This document shows positions 37,392 through 48,331 of a stretch of DNA of 64,000 nt, one piece after another. The stretch's first letter is position 1; the number at the start of each line of letters is the position of its first letter. The notes beneath the pieces are model-generated. The model saw nothing but the letters and a program-made list of their open reading frames with translations. It was not told the DNA's origin and did not search any database. Both the position numbers and the translations under genes were made by a program. This stretch comes from Candidatus Segetimicrobium genomatis (GTDB taxonomy: Bacteria > Sysuimicrobiota > Sysuimicrobiia > Sysuimicrobiales > Segetimicrobiaceae): positions 62,001 to 126,000 of the forward strand of contig VBAK01000105.1 of assembly GCA_005882275.1 (NCBI GenBank). Direction: 5' to 3'.

Positions 37392-39023
37392 ATGTCGACC
37401 GGATCCGAGCCGCCTTCGAGTCACCGGCCGTTCGCCGCCGGCGGGCTGGCCCGGGCGGCCGGCGTGATCGCCGCAAGCACCTTGGCCAGCCGCGGCCTTG
37501 GGTTGATCCGGGACATCCTGATCGCGGCGCTCTTCGGCGCCACGTCCGCGAAGTCCGCGTTCGTCATCGCGTACTACGTCCCGTTTTTCCTCCAGCGCCT
37601 GCTGGTGGGGGGCATCCTCAGCATCGTCTTCATCCCCGTGCTCAGCGAGGTCCTCCTCAAAGGCGATCCGGAGGAGACCCGGCAGGTCGTCACCAGCACC
37701 CTGAATCTGGTGCTGCTCGTCGGCCTGGGCCTGGTGCTGGCCGGCGTCCTCGCCGCTCCGATCCTCGTGCCGTTGGCCGCGCCGGGGTATCTGCAGACGA
37801 ACCCCACGGTGCTGACCACGGCGGTCGACCTCAGCCGTGTGATGTTCGTGTCCATGGTCTTCCTCGCGCTCTCAGGGTTCCTCACCGGATTCCTCAACGC
37901 CCACCACCGCTTTGCCGTGCCGGCGCTCGCCCCGGTCATCTTCAACGTCGTCATCATCGGCGGCGTGCTGACGCTGAGCCGGGCGCAGGGCATCCGCGGG
38001 GTGGCCCTCAGCTTTCTTCTCGGGTGGGCGGCGCAGTTCGCGGTGCAGATCCCGGCGGCCCGCCGGGAAGGGCTGCGCTGGGGCACGACGCTGAACCTCC
38101 GGCACCCCGGGATCCGGGAGATGGGCCGCCTCGCCATCCCGGCGATGCTCGGGCTCGCCATCATCGAGATCAACTCGAACGTGGCCCGCTTCTTTGCCTC
38201 GTTCCTGCCCCCGCAGCCGGCCGTCGATTATGTCGCGGTGCTCGACTACGCGTTCACGATCAACCAGGCCCCCGTGGGCATCTTTGCGCTCTCGCTGGCC
38301 ACCGCGCTCTTTCCCACGATGTCGCGCCGCGCCGTCGAGGGGCCCGGACTGCTCCGCGAGACGACGTCGCTGGGGCTGCGCGGCATCCTCTTCACCATGG
38401 TGCCGATGATGGCGGTGATGCTGGCGCTGAGCGGCCCTCTCGTCCGGGTCATCTTTCAGCGGGGCGCGTTCGCCCCGGCGGCCACCCACGCGGTCGCGCT
38501 CGGCCTCGCCGGGTTTGCCGTGGGCAGCGTGCCGTATGCCGCCTACTACGTCGTCACCCGGACCTTCTACGCCCTGCACGATACCCGGACGCCCGTGCGC
38601 GTCGGCGTCTATATGATCCTGCTGAACGCGGCCGCCGATCTGGTGCTGATGCAGTGGCTCGGCCATACCGGGATCGCCCTGGCCACCTCGCTCGTGGCGT
38701 TCGCCAACGTCGGGTGGCTGCTGGCCATTCTGCGCCGCCGCCTGGGGCGGCTGGACGGCGCGGCGATCCTCGGCACCGGGATCCGGACCGCGCTGGCGGG
38801 GGCGGTCCTGGCGCTGGTCTCCCTGGGTACATTACAGGCAGCGGGGCGGGTGGTGAACCCGGCCCGGTTTTCCGGAGCGGCGCTCCAACTGGCGGCCGCG
38901 CTCGCCGCGGGCGCGGTCGCGTACCTCGGCGCCTGCGCCCTGCTCGGCGTGCGGGAACTGGCGCTCCTCGGCGCGTTTCTCCGTCGCAGCCGGGCCGGAC
39001 GTCCCCCCGCAGGCTTGCCTTGA
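37392..39023 (+). CDS. murJ: Lipid II flippase MurJ
   Basis: 'AASTLASRGLGLIRDILIAALFGAT', 'FLTGFLNAHHRFAVPALAPVIFN', multi-TM. Confidence 0.93.
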   Translation: MSTGSEPPSSHRPFAAGGLARAAGVIAASTLASRGLGLIRDILIAALFGATSAKSAFVIAYYVPFFLQRLLVGGILSIVFIPVLSEVLLKGDPEETRQVVTSTLNLVLLVGLGLVLAGVLAAPILVPLAAPGYLQTNPTVLTTAVDLSRVMFVSMVFLALSGFLTGFLNAHHRFAVPALAPVIFNVVIIGGVLTLSRAQGIRGVALSFLLGWAAQFAVQIPAARREGLRWGTTLNLRHPGIREMGRLAIPAMLGLAIIEINSNVARFFASFLPPQPAVDYVAVLDYAFTINQAPVGIFALSLATALFPTMSRRAVEGPGLLRETTSLGLRGILFTMVPMMAVMLALSGPLVRVIFQRGAFAPAATHAVALGLAGFAVGSVPYAAYYVVTRTFYALHDTRTPVRVGVYMILLNAAADLVLMQWLGHTGIALATSLVAFANVGWLLAILRRRLGRLDGAAILGTGIRTALAGAVLALVSLGTLQAAGRVVNPARFSGAALQLAAALAAGAVAYLGACALLGVRELALLGAFLRRSRAGRPPAGLP

Positions 39024-39049
39024 CAGTGCAAAGAGGTGGATGGTAGATT
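39020..39049 (+). promoter_or_regulatory. Sigma70-type promoter of hrcA
   Basis: TTGACA (39020-39025) - 18 nt - TAGATT (39044-39049), just upstream of CIRCE. Confidence 0.65.
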
Positions 39050-39063
39050 GAACCAAAGCGAGG

Positions 39064-39090
39064 CTAGCACTCTACGTCCTCGAGTGCTAA
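39064..39090. promoter_or_regulatory. CIRCE operator (HrcA binding site)
   Basis: CTAGCACTC-N9-GAGTGCTAA, one mismatch to TTAGCACTC-N9-GAGTGCTAA. Confidence 0.93.
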
Positions 39091-39104
39091 ACGAGGGTAC
39101 CGGG

Positions 39105-40127
39105 GTGGCCGAGCTCGACACGCGAAAGCGCGAGATCCTCAGGCTCATCATCGACGACTACGTCCTCACGGCCGAGCCGATCGGCAGCGAGACGGTGTCC
39201 GCCCGCCACCGGCTGGGGGTCAGCCCGGCGACGGTGCGCAACGAGATGGCCGGCCTCGAGGAGCTGGGCTACCTCCGCCAGCCGCACACGTCGGCGGGCC
39301 GGGTCCCGACCGAGCAGGCCTACCGGGTGTACGTGGACTCGATGCTCGGGGAGGAGCACCTCCCGGCGTGGGAGCGCGCCCGCCTGCGCCGAACGCTCTT
39401 CGGCGTCCAGCCTGACCGGACCGTCGAGCAGGCGGCGCACGCGCTGGCGTCCGTGACCAACTTCGCCGCGGTCGCGGCCTCGGTGACGACCGGGGAAACC
39501 CGGCTTCGGCATCTTCAGCTGGTCCCCCTCACGCCGCGGCGCGCGCTCCTGATCGCGGTGACCGACGAGGGCGTGTTCGAGGGGACCACGGCGGAGTTCG
39601 AGACGCCAATCCCGCCCGACGATCTCGACCGCCTCTCCCATGAGATCAGCCGCCGGATCGCCGGGATGCCGCTGCACGATCTCACCCCGCGCACGCTCGA
39701 CGCCGTGATCGGGGACGCGGCCCGCTACCAGCGGGTGGTGGACGAGGTCGCCCGGCTGCTCCGGGAGCACCTCTCCCAGACCCCGGGCCCGGTCTACTCG
39801 GAAGGGAAGGCCAACATCCTCAAGCAGCCCGAGTTCCAGGATGTCCGGCGGGCGCAGCCGGTGCTCTCTGCGTTGGAGCAGAGGGACGTCGTGGTGGAAT
39901 TGCTCCGCCCCGGATCCGAAGAGGACCGCGTCCGGATCACCATCGGCAGGGAGAACAAACGGGAAGAGATGAGGGAGTGCAGCGTGATCACGGTGACCTA
40001 TTTCGTGGAGGACCGCCCGGCGGGCGTGGTCGGGATCGTGGGCCCCACCCGCATGCGGTACGGAAAGGTGATCAGCCTCCTCTCGTTCCTGGCCGACAGC
40101 CTCGCCGAGGCCCTCGGTCAGGCGTAA
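39105..40127 (+). CDS. hrcA: Heat-inducible transcription repressor HrcA
   Basis: 'LDTRKREILRLIIDDYVLTAEPIGSETVSARHRLGVSPATVRNEMAGLEELGYLRQPHTSAGRVPTEQAYRVYVD'; GTG 39105 downstream of CIRCE. Confidence 0.95.
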   Translation: MAELDTRKREILRLIIDDYVLTAEPIGSETVSARHRLGVSPATVRNEMAGLEELGYLRQPHTSAGRVPTEQAYRVYVDSMLGEEHLPAWERARLRRTLFGVQPDRTVEQAAHALASVTNFAAVAASVTTGETRLRHLQLVPLTPRRALLIAVTDEGVFEGTTAEFETPIPPDDLDRLSHEISRRIAGMPLHDLTPRTLDAVIGDAARYQRVVDEVARLLREHLSQTPGPVYSEGKANILKQPEFQDVRRAQPVLSALEQRDVVVELLRPGSEEDRVRITIGRENKREEMRECSVITVTYFVEDRPAGVVGIVGPTRMRYGKVISLLSFLADSLAEALGQA

Positions 40128-40139
40128 CGCGCGCGCACG

Positions 40140-41246
40140 ATGCCCCGCCGCGATTACTACGAGGTGCTCGGCCTTCCCCGCTCCGCCACGCCGGAGGACA
40201 TCAAGCGGGCGTTCCGGCAGCTCGCGCGGGAACACCATCCCGACGTCAACCGAGACCCCCACGCCGACGAGCGCTTCAAGGAGATCAACGAGGCCTACCA
40301 GGTCCTGGGCGATCCCGAGCGGCGGGCCCTCTACGACCGCACCGGCCAGGTGGGCGCCCTGCGGGACCACGGGGGAGGCAATCCGTTCGGGGGCAGCCCG
40401 TTCGAGGATATCTTCGACATGTTCTTCGGCCGGGAGCGTCCGCAGGGGGGCGAGCCCGGGCCCGAGCGCGGCAGCGACCTTCGGGTGGCGCTCGAGGTGA
40501 CGCTGGCGGAGGCGGCGGCCGGGGTGGAGAGACGCATCGCGATTACCCGGGAGGAGACGTGCCCGGTCTGCTTCGGCACCGGAGCGGAGAAGGGCAGCGC
40601 TCCCGAAACGTGCCCCACCTGCCGCGGGGCCGGTCAGGTCCGCTACAGCCGGCGCACCGCGTTCGGCTCGTTCTCCCAGGTTTCCACCTGCCCGCAGTGC
40701 GGGGGAGCCGCCAAGGTGATCCCGCATCCCTGTGTGGAGTGCCGGGGGAGCGGGCGGGCGCGGGCGAAGCGAGAGATCACGGTGAAGGTCCCCGCCGGGG
40801 TCGAGGAGGGAACCCGTCTGCGGCTCCCGGGGGAAGGGGAAGCGGGGATGCGCGGCGGGGAACGCGGGGACCTGTATGTCGATCTGGCCATCACGCCCCA
40901 TGCCGTCTTCTCCCGCCGCGGGCGCGACCTGCACTGCGAGGTGTCCGTCTCGATGACGCAGGCCGCGCTGGGCGATGAGATCGATGTGCCCACCCTCGAG
41001 GGTCCGGTCCCGCTCGCGATTCCGCCGGGGCTCCAGCCCGGAGCCACGACCACGCTCCGGGGCAAGGGGATGCCGAGCCTCCGGGACGGGAAGGGCGACC
41101 TCATCGTGCACTTTCAGGTTGCGATTCCCGATGAGCTGACGAAGGAACAGGAGCGGCTGCTGCTGCAGTTCGGCCAACTGCGCGGGGAAGACATCAAGCC
41201 GCAGAAGAAGACGCTGCTCGGAAAGTTCCGCTCCCGTCTCTCTTGA
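40140..41246 (+). CDS. dnaJ: Molecular chaperone DnaJ
   Basis: RRDYYEVLGLPRSATPEDIKRAFRQLAREHHPDVN J-domain with HPD; CxxC zinc-finger repeats CPVCFGTG, CPTCRGAG, CPQCGG, CVECRGSG. Confidence 0.96.
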   Translation: MPRRDYYEVLGLPRSATPEDIKRAFRQLAREHHPDVNRDPHADERFKEINEAYQVLGDPERRALYDRTGQVGALRDHGGGNPFGGSPFEDIFDMFFGRERPQGGEPGPERGSDLRVALEVTLAEAAAGVERRIAITREETCPVCFGTGAEKGSAPETCPTCRGAGQVRYSRRTAFGSFSQVSTCPQCGGAAKVIPHPCVECRGSGRARAKREITVKVPAGVEEGTRLRLPGEGEAGMRGGERGDLYVDLAITPHAVFSRRGRDLHCEVSVSMTQAALGDEIDVPTLEGPVPLAIPPGLQPGATTTLRGKGMPSLRDGKGDLIVHFQVAIPDELTKEQERLLLQFGQLRGEDIKPQKKTLLGKFRSRLS

Positions 41247-42223
41247 GGGTTCGCGGGGCCGCGCAGCGGCGGCGCGCGGCCCCGCGCCGGCGCCCCCGCG
41301 CCGGCGGTTCGCGCTGGGCGGAACTCCGCGTCATGACCTCGCCCGGCGCCGCGGACGCGGTCGCGGCGATGCTGTGGGACCTCCGCGTCGGGGGCGTCGT
41401 CGAGGACCGGCTGTCGCCGTCGGCGGTCCGTCTGCGGTGCTACCTCCCGCCTTCGCGGGCGCGGGCGGTCACGCTGCGCCTGCTGCGCGCCCGGGTCCGG
41501 GGACTCGCCCGGTACGGCCTCGATCCCGGCCGATCGTCGGTAGCGTGCCGGACGGTCGAGATCGGCCGATGGGCCCGCGCGTGGCGGAAGGCCATGCGGC
41601 CCGTGCACCTCGGCCGGCTGATCATTGCCCCCACCTGGGCGCGCGTCCCCCCGCGCCCCGGCCGGATCGTCGTCCGGATCGATCCGGGGATGGCGTTCGG
41701 CAGCGGGGCTCATCCCAGCACGCGGCTGTGTCTCCGCGCCCTCCTCCGCTACCTTCGTCCCGCAGACCGCGCGCGCGGGACGGTCGCCGACGTCGGCACC
41801 GGTTCGGGCGTCCTGGCCATCGCCGCCGCGCGTCTCGGAGCCGCCCAAGTGCGGGCGCGGGACATCGATCCGGAGGCCGTGGCGATCGCCCGCGCGAACG
41901 TGCGGGCGAACGGCGTCGCCGGCAGGGTGTCGGTGGTCCGCGGCTCCGGCGTGGGCAATCCGCCGGTCCCCGCCGCCCTCATCGTGGCCAACATCGTCGC
42001 CGATACGATCATTCCGATGCTGCCCGAGGCCCGCGCGCGGCTGGCGCCCGGAGGCCTCTTCATCGGCTCCGGCATCGTCGCGGACCGGTTGGATGAGGTC
42101 CTCGCCGCCGCCGGCGCCTGCGGGTTCCGGAGGGTGGAGGTCCTCGCCTCCGGGGAGTGGCGCGCCGTGGTCCTTGCCGCCCGCGATTCAGACCGCCTTG
42201 AGGTTCGAGGCCGAGCGTGTTAA
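41243..42223 (+). CDS. prmA: Ribosomal protein L11 methyltransferase
   Basis: 'IDPGMAFGSGAHPSTRLCLRAL', 'VADVGTGSGVLAIAAARLGA', 'LIVANIVADTIIPMLPEA'. Confidence 0.9.
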   Translation: MRVRGAAQRRRAAPRRRPRAGGSRWAELRVMTSPGAADAVAAMLWDLRVGGVVEDRLSPSAVRLRCYLPPSRARAVTLRLLRARVRGLARYGLDPGRSSVACRTVEIGRWARAWRKAMRPVHLGRLIIAPTWARVPPRPGRIVVRIDPGMAFGSGAHPSTRLCLRALLRYLRPADRARGTVADVGTGSGVLAIAAARLGAAQVRARDIDPEAVAIARANVRANGVAGRVSVVRGSGVGNPPVPAALIVANIVADTIIPMLPEARARLAPGGLFIGSGIVADRLDEVLAAAGACGFRRVEVLASGEWRAVVLAARDSDRLEVRGRAC

Positions 42224-42274
42224 CATAATGACGGAGGCGGTCGCGGTGAGGGCCGCCGGGGAGTGCCGGCCACA

Positions 42275-42310
42275 AAGCCTTCGGGGGGCGGACAGTCCTG
42301 CCGGGGGCTT
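42275..42310 (+). promoter_or_regulatory. Candidate structured leader/hairpin upstream of mgsA
   Basis: AAGCC...(GGCGGAC-A-GTCC-TGCC)...GGCTT nested stem followed by CATCATTTTC. Confidence 0.3.
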
Positions 42311-42336
42311 CATCATTTTCTGGAAGGAGCAGGCGC

Positions 42337-42876
42337 ATGGAAGCGAGTCAAATCGGAACGCAGAGCACAGACGCGGCCGATCGAAGACCGGTCGAAGCGA
42401 AGAGTAGCTCACATGCGGGCGTGGAGGGGAACAGCCATCACGAAACCCCGGCGCCCCGCAAACGGATCGCCCTGGTGGCGCACGACGAGAAGAAGAACGA
42501 TCTTCTGGAATGGGCCCGGTTCAACAGGCTCCTCCTCCAGCAGCACGAGCTGTACGCCACGGACTCCACGGGCCGGCTGCTGGAACGCGAGCTCGGCATC
42601 GACGTCACGAAGCTGAACAGCGGGCCGTTGGGCGGGGATCAGCAGATCGGCGCGAAGATCGCGACGGGAGAGATCGATTTCCTCGTCTTCTTCTGGGACC
42701 CGCTGCAGTCGCACCCCCACGATCCCGACGTGCGCGCGCTGTTGAGGGTGGCGGTCGTCTGGAACGTCCCGGTCGCCTGCAATCGCGCCTCCGCCGATTT
42801 CATGATTTCGTCTCCGCTGATGCGCGAGCCCTACCAGCGGATCATTCCGCCGCACCAGGGCGCCGCCGTGGACTAG
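42337..42876 (+). CDS. mgsA: Methylglyoxal synthase
   Basis: '[19 protein letters not shown]', '[63 protein letters not shown]'. Confidence 0.96.
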   Translation: MEASQIGTQSTDAADRRPVEAKSSSHAGVEGNSHHETPAPRKRIALVAHDEKKNDLLEWARFNRLLLQQHELYATDSTGRLLERELGIDVTKLNSGPLGGDQQIGAKIATGEIDFLVFFWDPLQSHPHDPDVRALLRVAVVWNVPVACNRASADFMISSPLMREPYQRIIPPHQGAAVD

Positions 42877-43502
42877 TGGATTCGCCCGCTCTGGCTCAGG
42901 TGGATGTCACACCAGTGCGCGTAGCTGTCCTTGAGCTCCATCGCCACGTTCCCTGAGGAAGAGGACCATCCCCGCCCGCACTCGTTTTGCCCGTACTCGA
43001 ATCCGTTCGGCAGGATGATCCCCGCCCGGTGCTCCTTGCCGGTCACCGGGTTGAGGATCGGCTGGCCGCGTCCTGAGGCGGCGCTTCCGGCCTTGCAGGT
43101 CGCCGTACGGGCGCTCATGTCCAGATCGATCGTGATGTCCGTGTACACCGGGTCGTGGATTTTCTCGCACATGGCCGCGTAGACGGCAAAGTGAGTGACC
43201 ATGCCGTCGGTTTCCTTCCCGGTCATGATGCTGAGGAGCGCCTTTCGCTGCGCGTCGTTCGCCCGCCTGTCGATGATCGGCTGCATGGCCCCCTTTCCCT
43301 GATGGACGGCGCCGGGCCACGCGGCGGCGAACGCCAGGCTCAGCCCGTCGAGGCGCGTGGGGCCGAAGTAGCCTTTTTCGATCTTGAGGAACACGATCGC
43401 CTTGCAGTCGCCGTGGGTCGGCAGGGCATTGAACTGGCACGGACACCCGTAGGCGCAGTTGCAGTTGGCAAACTCCATCCCCTGGATCTCCCACTTCACC
43501 AT
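42873..43502 (-). CDS. DUF1326 domain-containing protein
   Basis: '[47 protein letters not shown]' Cys-rich N-terminus. Confidence 0.85.
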   Translation of the reverse strand: MVKWEIQGMEFANCNCAYGCPCQFNALPTHGDCKAIVFLKIEKGYFGPTRLDGLSLAFAAAWPGAVHQGKGAMQPIIDRRANDAQRKALLSIMTGKETDGMVTHFAVYAAMCEKIHDPVYTDITIDLDMSARTATCKAGSAASGRGQPILNPVTGKEHRAGIILPNGFEYGQNECGRGWSSSSGNVAMELKDSYAHWCDIHLSQSGRIH

Positions 43503-43730
43503 CGCGCTTCCCTCCGTCTGGTCTCCGCGCCGGCCTTCACGGCGCGCGCCCGACGTCCCGGCCCGCCCGCCGCGCAACGCCGATCGCAGGCCGATCGTAC
43601 CGAAGAGGAGTGCACAGGCAAGCCGGGACGCTCCGCTGCTGATTCGCCCGCGTCCCCGGCGCCTCCTACCCCGAAGCCGCCGCGGTCGCCGGCGGCGTGC
43701 GCTGCGCATCCGACCCACCCGATCGGCCTC

Positions 43731-43758
43731 TTGCAATTCCCCGCGGACCCGCTACAAT
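43731..43758 (+). promoter_or_regulatory. Candidate upstream carA promoter (P1)
   Basis: TTGCAA - 16 nt - TACAAT. Confidence 0.5.
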
Positions 43759-43831
43759 AGAACATCGAAGCGGACCATTAACGATCTCCGGGAGGGATCG
43801 ATGGGACGCGCGGAACTCGCGTGTGACCTCG

Positions 43832-43854
43832 GGGAGCCCGCCGGGCTCCCTTTT
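43832..43854 (+). terminator. Intrinsic terminator/attenuator in carA leader
   Basis: GGGAGCCC-GCC-GGGCTCCC-TTTT. Confidence 0.7.
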
Positions 43855-43940
43855 GCATGTCCGTCAGCGCCTCCCCGCCGCCCGTCGCCCGGGCCGGCCC
43901 GTCCTCGGCGGGAGCCGGGCCGTTCCGGCGGCGCGGCGCG

Positions 43941-43979
43941 CTTGCATTTTTATGAAGGAAATATGTATAATTATACACA
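43941..43979 (+). promoter_or_regulatory. Paired ARG-box-like operators overlapping carA promoter (P2)
   Basis: CTTGCATTTTTATGAAGG-AAA-TATGTATAATTATACACA; the second box fits TNTGNATWWWWATNCANA completely; -35 TTGCAT (43942) and -10 TATAAT (43966) lie inside. Confidence 0.8.
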
Positions 43980-44021
43980 CCGGCGCCGGGCGCCCCACCA
44001 CCGCGCCCGGGGGAGGGCGGC

Positions 44022-45137
44022 GTGCGCGCCAGAATTGCATTAGAGGACGGGTTGGTGCTCGCCGGCCGGGCCATCGGCGCGGCGGGATGGGCCGGGGGAG
44101 AGGTCGTCTTCACGACGGCGATGACGGGCTATCAGGAGGTCCTCTCCGATCCGTCCTACGAGGGGCAGGTCGTCACGATGGCCTACCCGCTGATCGGCAA
44201 CTACGGGGTGTCGGGGGAGGCCTGGGAGTCGTCGCGGCCCCACGTGGCGGGGTTCGTGGTGGGCGAGGCCGCCGGGCGACCCAACCACTGGCGCTCGGAA
44301 GGCAGCCTCACGGCGTGGCTGGCCCGCTGCGAGGTGGTGGGGGTCACGGGCGTGGATACGCGGTGCCTCGTGCGGCACCTGCGGACCCATGGTCTCCAGC
44401 GCGGGGTCGTCTCGACGGACGACGCCCCGGACGCGGACCTGGTGGCCCGCGCCCGGGCGCTCCCGGACATCGGCACGCTGGATCTCGTCGGGCGGGTGTC
44501 CACGCCGCGCGTCCGGCGCTATGCCGGCTCGGGCCCCCGGGTGGCGGTCCTCGACTGCGGAGTGAAGTGGGGGATCGTCGAGAACCTGCGCCGCCGGGGG
44601 TGCGACACCTGGGTGCTCCCGCACCGGACCTCGGCCGAGGAGATCCTCGACCTCCGGCCGGCCGGGCTCGTGCTCTCCCCCGGCCCGGGCGATCCCAAGA
44701 TGCTCTCGCCCCAGGTCGCCCAGGTGCGGCGCCTGTGGGAGCGGCTGCCGATCTTCGGGATCTGCCTCGGCCATCAACTCATCGGCCGCGCGGCGGGCGC
44801 GGAGACGTTCAAGCTGCCCTACGGGCACCGGGGGAGCAATCAGCCCGTCAAGGATCTGGAGCGGGGCCGCGTCTGCGTGACGACGCAGAACCACGGCTAC
44901 GCGGTGGACGAGGCCGCGCTCGATCCCGACGTGATCGTGACCCACCGCAACCTCAACGACGGCACCGTCGAAGGGCTCCGCCACCGCCGCCTGCCGATCA
45001 TGTCGGTGCAGTATCATCCCGAGGGCCGGCCGGGGCCGCTCGATTCCGCGTACCTCTTCGAGCAGTGGATGTCGATGATCGCGCCCCCCGCCCGTCCCGA
45101 GGCCGCGCACCGCGGCGCCGCGCTGAATGCCCGCTGA
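44022..45137 (+). CDS. carA: Carbamoyl-phosphate synthase small subunit
   Basis: '[55 protein letters not shown]', '[31 protein letters not shown]'. Confidence 0.97.
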   Translation: MRARIALEDGLVLAGRAIGAAGWAGGEVVFTTAMTGYQEVLSDPSYEGQVVTMAYPLIGNYGVSGEAWESSRPHVAGFVVGEAAGRPNHWRSEGSLTAWLARCEVVGVTGVDTRCLVRHLRTHGLQRGVVSTDDAPDADLVARARALPDIGTLDLVGRVSTPRVRRYAGSGPRVAVLDCGVKWGIVENLRRRGCDTWVLPHRTSAEEILDLRPAGLVLSPGPGDPKMLSPQVAQVRRLWERLPIFGICLGHQLIGRAAGAETFKLPYGHRGSNQPVKDLERGRVCVTTQNHGYAVDEAALDPDVIVTHRNLNDGTVEGLRHRRLPIMSVQYHPEGRPGPLDSAYLFEQWMSMIAPPARPEAAHRGAALNAR

Positions 45138-48100
45138 GATCCGCAAGGTGCTGGTGATCGGCTCCGGGCCGATCATCATCGGGCAGGCCGCGGAGTTCGA
45201 CTACTCCGGCAGCCAGGCGTGCCGGTCGCTCTCGGAAGAGGGCGTGGAGGTCGTGCTGGTCAACAGCAACCCCGCCACGATCATGACCGACGTGGACACC
45301 GCCGACCGCGTCTACATCGAGCCGCTGACGGTCGACTTCCTCACGAGGATTCTGGAGCGGGAACGCCCTCAGGGCCTGCTCGCCACCCTCGGGGGCCAGA
45401 CCGGCCTCAACCTCGCCGTGGGGCTGGCGGAGGCCGGCGTGCTCGACCGGCTGGAGGTCCGCCTGCTCGGGACGCCGCTCGACGCGATCCGGCGGGCGGA
45501 GGACCGCGAGCTGTTCCGGGATGCCATGGTCGCGTTCGGGGAGCCCGTTCCGGAGAGCGCGATCGCGCGCTCCGTGGCGGAGGCCCGCGCCTTCGCCGAG
45601 TCGGTCGGGTACCCGGTGGTCGTCCGGCCCGCCTACACCCTGGGCGGCACCGGCGGCGGGATCGCGCCCGACCGCGAGGCGCTCGAGCAGATCGCATCGC
45701 GGGGGCTGGCCGCCAGCCGGATCGGGCAGGTGCTGGTGGAGCGATCGCTGGCCGGGTGGAAAGAGATCGAGTACGAGGTCATGCGCGACCGCCTGGACAC
45801 CTGCATCACCGTCTGCAACATGGAGAACCTGGACCCGATGGGGGTGCACACCGGGGACAGCATCGTCATCGCGCCGAGCCAGACGCTGAGCGACCGGGAG
45901 TACCAGATGCTCCGCACCGCCGGCCTGCGGATCATCCGCGGGCTCGGCATCGAGGGCGGATGCAACATCCAATTCGCCCTCGACCCCCACAGCGAGCGCT
46001 ACCATGTCATCGAGGTCAACCCGCGGGTGAGCCGGTCCAGCGCGCTGGCCAGCAAGGCCACCGGGTACCCGATCGCGCGGGTGGCGGCGAAGATCGCCCT
46101 GGGGCGGACCCTCGACGAGATTCCGAACGCGGTGACCGGGAAGACCTGCGCCAGCTTCGAGCCGGCGCTGGACTATGTGGTGCTGAAGATTCCGCGCTGG
46201 CCCTTCGACAAATTTGCCGGCGTCGACCGCCGGCTGGGCACCCAGATGAAGGCCACCGGCGAGGCGATGGCCATCGGGCGCTCGGTGGAGGAGGCCCTGC
46301 TCAAAGCGCTGCGGTCCCTGGACCTCGGGATCGACGGGCTCCGCTACCCGCCCGCCCCGGGGTGGTCCGTGGACGACGTCCGCCGGCGGATCGCGGTCGC
46401 CTGCGACGAGCGCCTCTTCGCGATCGCGGAGGGCCTGCGCCGCGGGATGCTCCCCCAGGAGATCGCCGACCTCTCGGGGATCGACCTGTTCTTCGTGCAC
46501 AAGATCGCGGGCCTCGCGGCGATGGAAGAGCACCTGCGCGGCCGGCGGGACGCCGAGATCCTCCGCGAGGCCAAGCGCCTGGGGTTTTCCGATCCGGCGA
46601 TCGCCGCCCTCTGGGGGACGACCGCGGACGCGGTCCGGGAGACCCGCCGCGGAGCCGGGATCCGCCCGGTCTACAAGGTGGTCGACACCTGCGCCGGCGA
46701 GTTTCCGGCGGTCACGCCCTACTATTACTCGACGTACGCGGTGGAGGACGAGGTCCCCGAGCGCCGAGGGGCCCGCGTCCTCGTCCTGGGGTCCGGCCCG
46801 ATCCGGATCGGCCAGGGGATCGAGTTCGACTACTCGAGCGTGCACGCCGTGAAGGCGCTCCGGGCCGAGGGCCGGGACGCCATCCTCATCAACAACAACC
46901 CGGAGACGGTGAGCACCGACTTCGACGTGGCCAACCGCCTCTACGTCGAACCCCTGACGCTTGAGGACGTCCTGCACGTCGCAGAGCGCGAAGCGGTCGA
47001 GGGCGTCCTCGTGCAGGTCGGCGGCCAGACCGCGCTCAACCTCGCCGGGCCGCTGGCCCGGGCCGGGGTGCGCCTCTTGGGCACCGCGGTCGAGCACATC
47101 GACATTTCCGAGGACCGCGAAAAATTCTACGCGCTCCTCCATACCCTGGAGATTCCGCACCCCCCGGGCGGGGCGGCGCGCTCGGTCGAGGAAGGGGCGG
47201 CGATCGCGGAGCGGCTGGGGTATCCGCTCGTCGTGCGCCCATCGTACGTCCTGGGCGGCCGGGGGATGCAGATCGTCGCCGGCCGGGAGGAGCTCGTCCA
47301 CTACCTCGAGCGCGCGCAGGCGCTCAACGAGGACCATCCCGTGCTCATCGACACCTACCTCGAGGGGCGGGAGGTCGAGGTGGACGCGGTCGGCGACGGC
47401 GTGGGGCTCTACCTGCCCGGGGTGATGGAGCACATCGAGCGGGCCGGGGTGCACTCCGGCGACAGCCTGGCGCTGTTTCCGGCTCCCCACATCACGGCAG
47501 ACGAGCGCGATCAGATCGTGGCCCACACGCTCGCGGTCTCGCGCGCGCTCCGGGTGCGCGGCTTCGTGAACATCCAGTTCGTGATCAAGGACGGCACCGT
47601 GTACGTCCTGGAGGCCAACTTGCGGAGCAGCCGGACGGTGCCGTTTGTCAGCAAGGCGGCCGGCTCGCCGCTCGTGCCGATCGCCGTCCGGGTCATGCTG
47701 GGGGCCTCGCTGGCCGATCTCGGCTACCCGGGGGTGACGCTGCTGCCGCCGCCCCCCCGGATCGCGGTGAAGGCGCCGGTGTTCAGCATGGAAAAGCTCG
47801 GGCAGGTGGACGTGCTGCTCGGGCCGGAGATGACCTCCACCGGCGAGGTGATGGGGCAGGACACCACTCTTCCCGGAGCGCTGTACCGGGCGCTCATCGC
47901 CGCGGGCGTGACCGTGCCGGCGCACCGGGCCGTGCTCGCCAGCATCGCCGACCGGGACAAGCCCAGCGCCGCTCTGTTGCTGCGCCGCTTTGCGGAGCTG
48001 GGGTATGCGGTCTACGCCACCGACGCGACGGCGCGGTTCCTGACGGGCCAGGGGGTCGCGGCGACCCGCGTGAGCAAGGACGGGGGGGAGCAGACCGCGC

Positions 48101-48324
48101 TCCGCCTCATCCACGAGCAGGCGGTGAGCGTGGTCATTAACACGCCGACGCGCGGGAAGATTCCCGGCCGGGCGGGGTTCGCGCTGCGCCGGGCCGCGTT
48201 CGAGCGGCACCTGCCGTGCTTCACGTCCCTCGATACGGCGGGGGCCTTCCTTGACGTCATCACCGCCCTGCACCAGGGGCAGATCCTCTCCCCGCAGGCG
48301 GCCGCGGAGATCTCGCCCCTGTAG
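45127..48324 (+). CDS. carB: Carbamoyl-phosphate synthase large subunit
   Basis: '[29 protein letters not shown]', duplicated ATP-grasp halves, C-terminal MGS-like domain. Confidence 0.97.
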   Translation: MPAEIRKVLVIGSGPIIIGQAAEFDYSGSQACRSLSEEGVEVVLVNSNPATIMTDVDTADRVYIEPLTVDFLTRILERERPQGLLATLGGQTGLNLAVGLAEAGVLDRLEVRLLGTPLDAIRRAEDRELFRDAMVAFGEPVPESAIARSVAEARAFAESVGYPVVVRPAYTLGGTGGGIAPDREALEQIASRGLAASRIGQVLVERSLAGWKEIEYEVMRDRLDTCITVCNMENLDPMGVHTGDSIVIAPSQTLSDREYQMLRTAGLRIIRGLGIEGGCNIQFALDPHSERYHVIEVNPRVSRSSALASKATGYPIARVAAKIALGRTLDEIPNAVTGKTCASFEPALDYVVLKIPRWPFDKFAGVDRRLGTQMKATGEAMAIGRSVEEALLKALRSLDLGIDGLRYPPAPGWSVDDVRRRIAVACDERLFAIAEGLRRGMLPQEIADLSGIDLFFVHKIAGLAAMEEHLRGRRDAEILREAKRLGFSDPAIAALWGTTADAVRETRRGAGIRPVYKVVDTCAGEFPAVTPYYYSTYAVEDEVPERRGARVLVLGSGPIRIGQGIEFDYSSVHAVKALRAEGRDAILINNNPETVSTDFDVANRLYVEPLTLEDVLHVAEREAVEGVLVQVGGQTALNLAGPLARAGVRLLGTAVEHIDISEDREKFYALLHTLEIPHPPGGAARSVEEGAAIAERLGYPLVVRPSYVLGGRGMQIVAGREELVHYLERAQALNEDHPVLIDTYLEGREVEVDAVGDGVGLYLPGVMEHIERAGVHSGDSLALFPAPHITADERDQIVAHTLAVSRALRVRGFVNIQFVIKDGTVYVLEANLRSSRTVPFVSKAAGSPLVPIAVRVMLGASLADLGYPGVTLLPPPPRIAVKAPVFSMEKLGQVDVLLGPEMTSTGEVMGQDTTLPGALYRALIAAGVTVPAHRAVLASIADRDKPSAALLLRRFAELGYAVYATDATARFLTGQGVAATRVSKDGGEQTALRLIHEQAVSVVINTPTRGKIPGRAGFALRRAAFERHLPCFTSLDTAGAFLDVITALHQGQILSPQAAAEISPL

Positions 48325-48331
48325 CCGCCCG

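Noticed and set aside
39036-39104. Extended N-terminus of the hrcA ORF
   Set aside because: It would translate through the CIRCE operator; the GTG at 39105 fits the HrcA N-terminus
39087-41177. 696-aa minus-strand ORF antisense to hrcA/dnaJ
   Set aside because: Antisense shadow; no recognisable family
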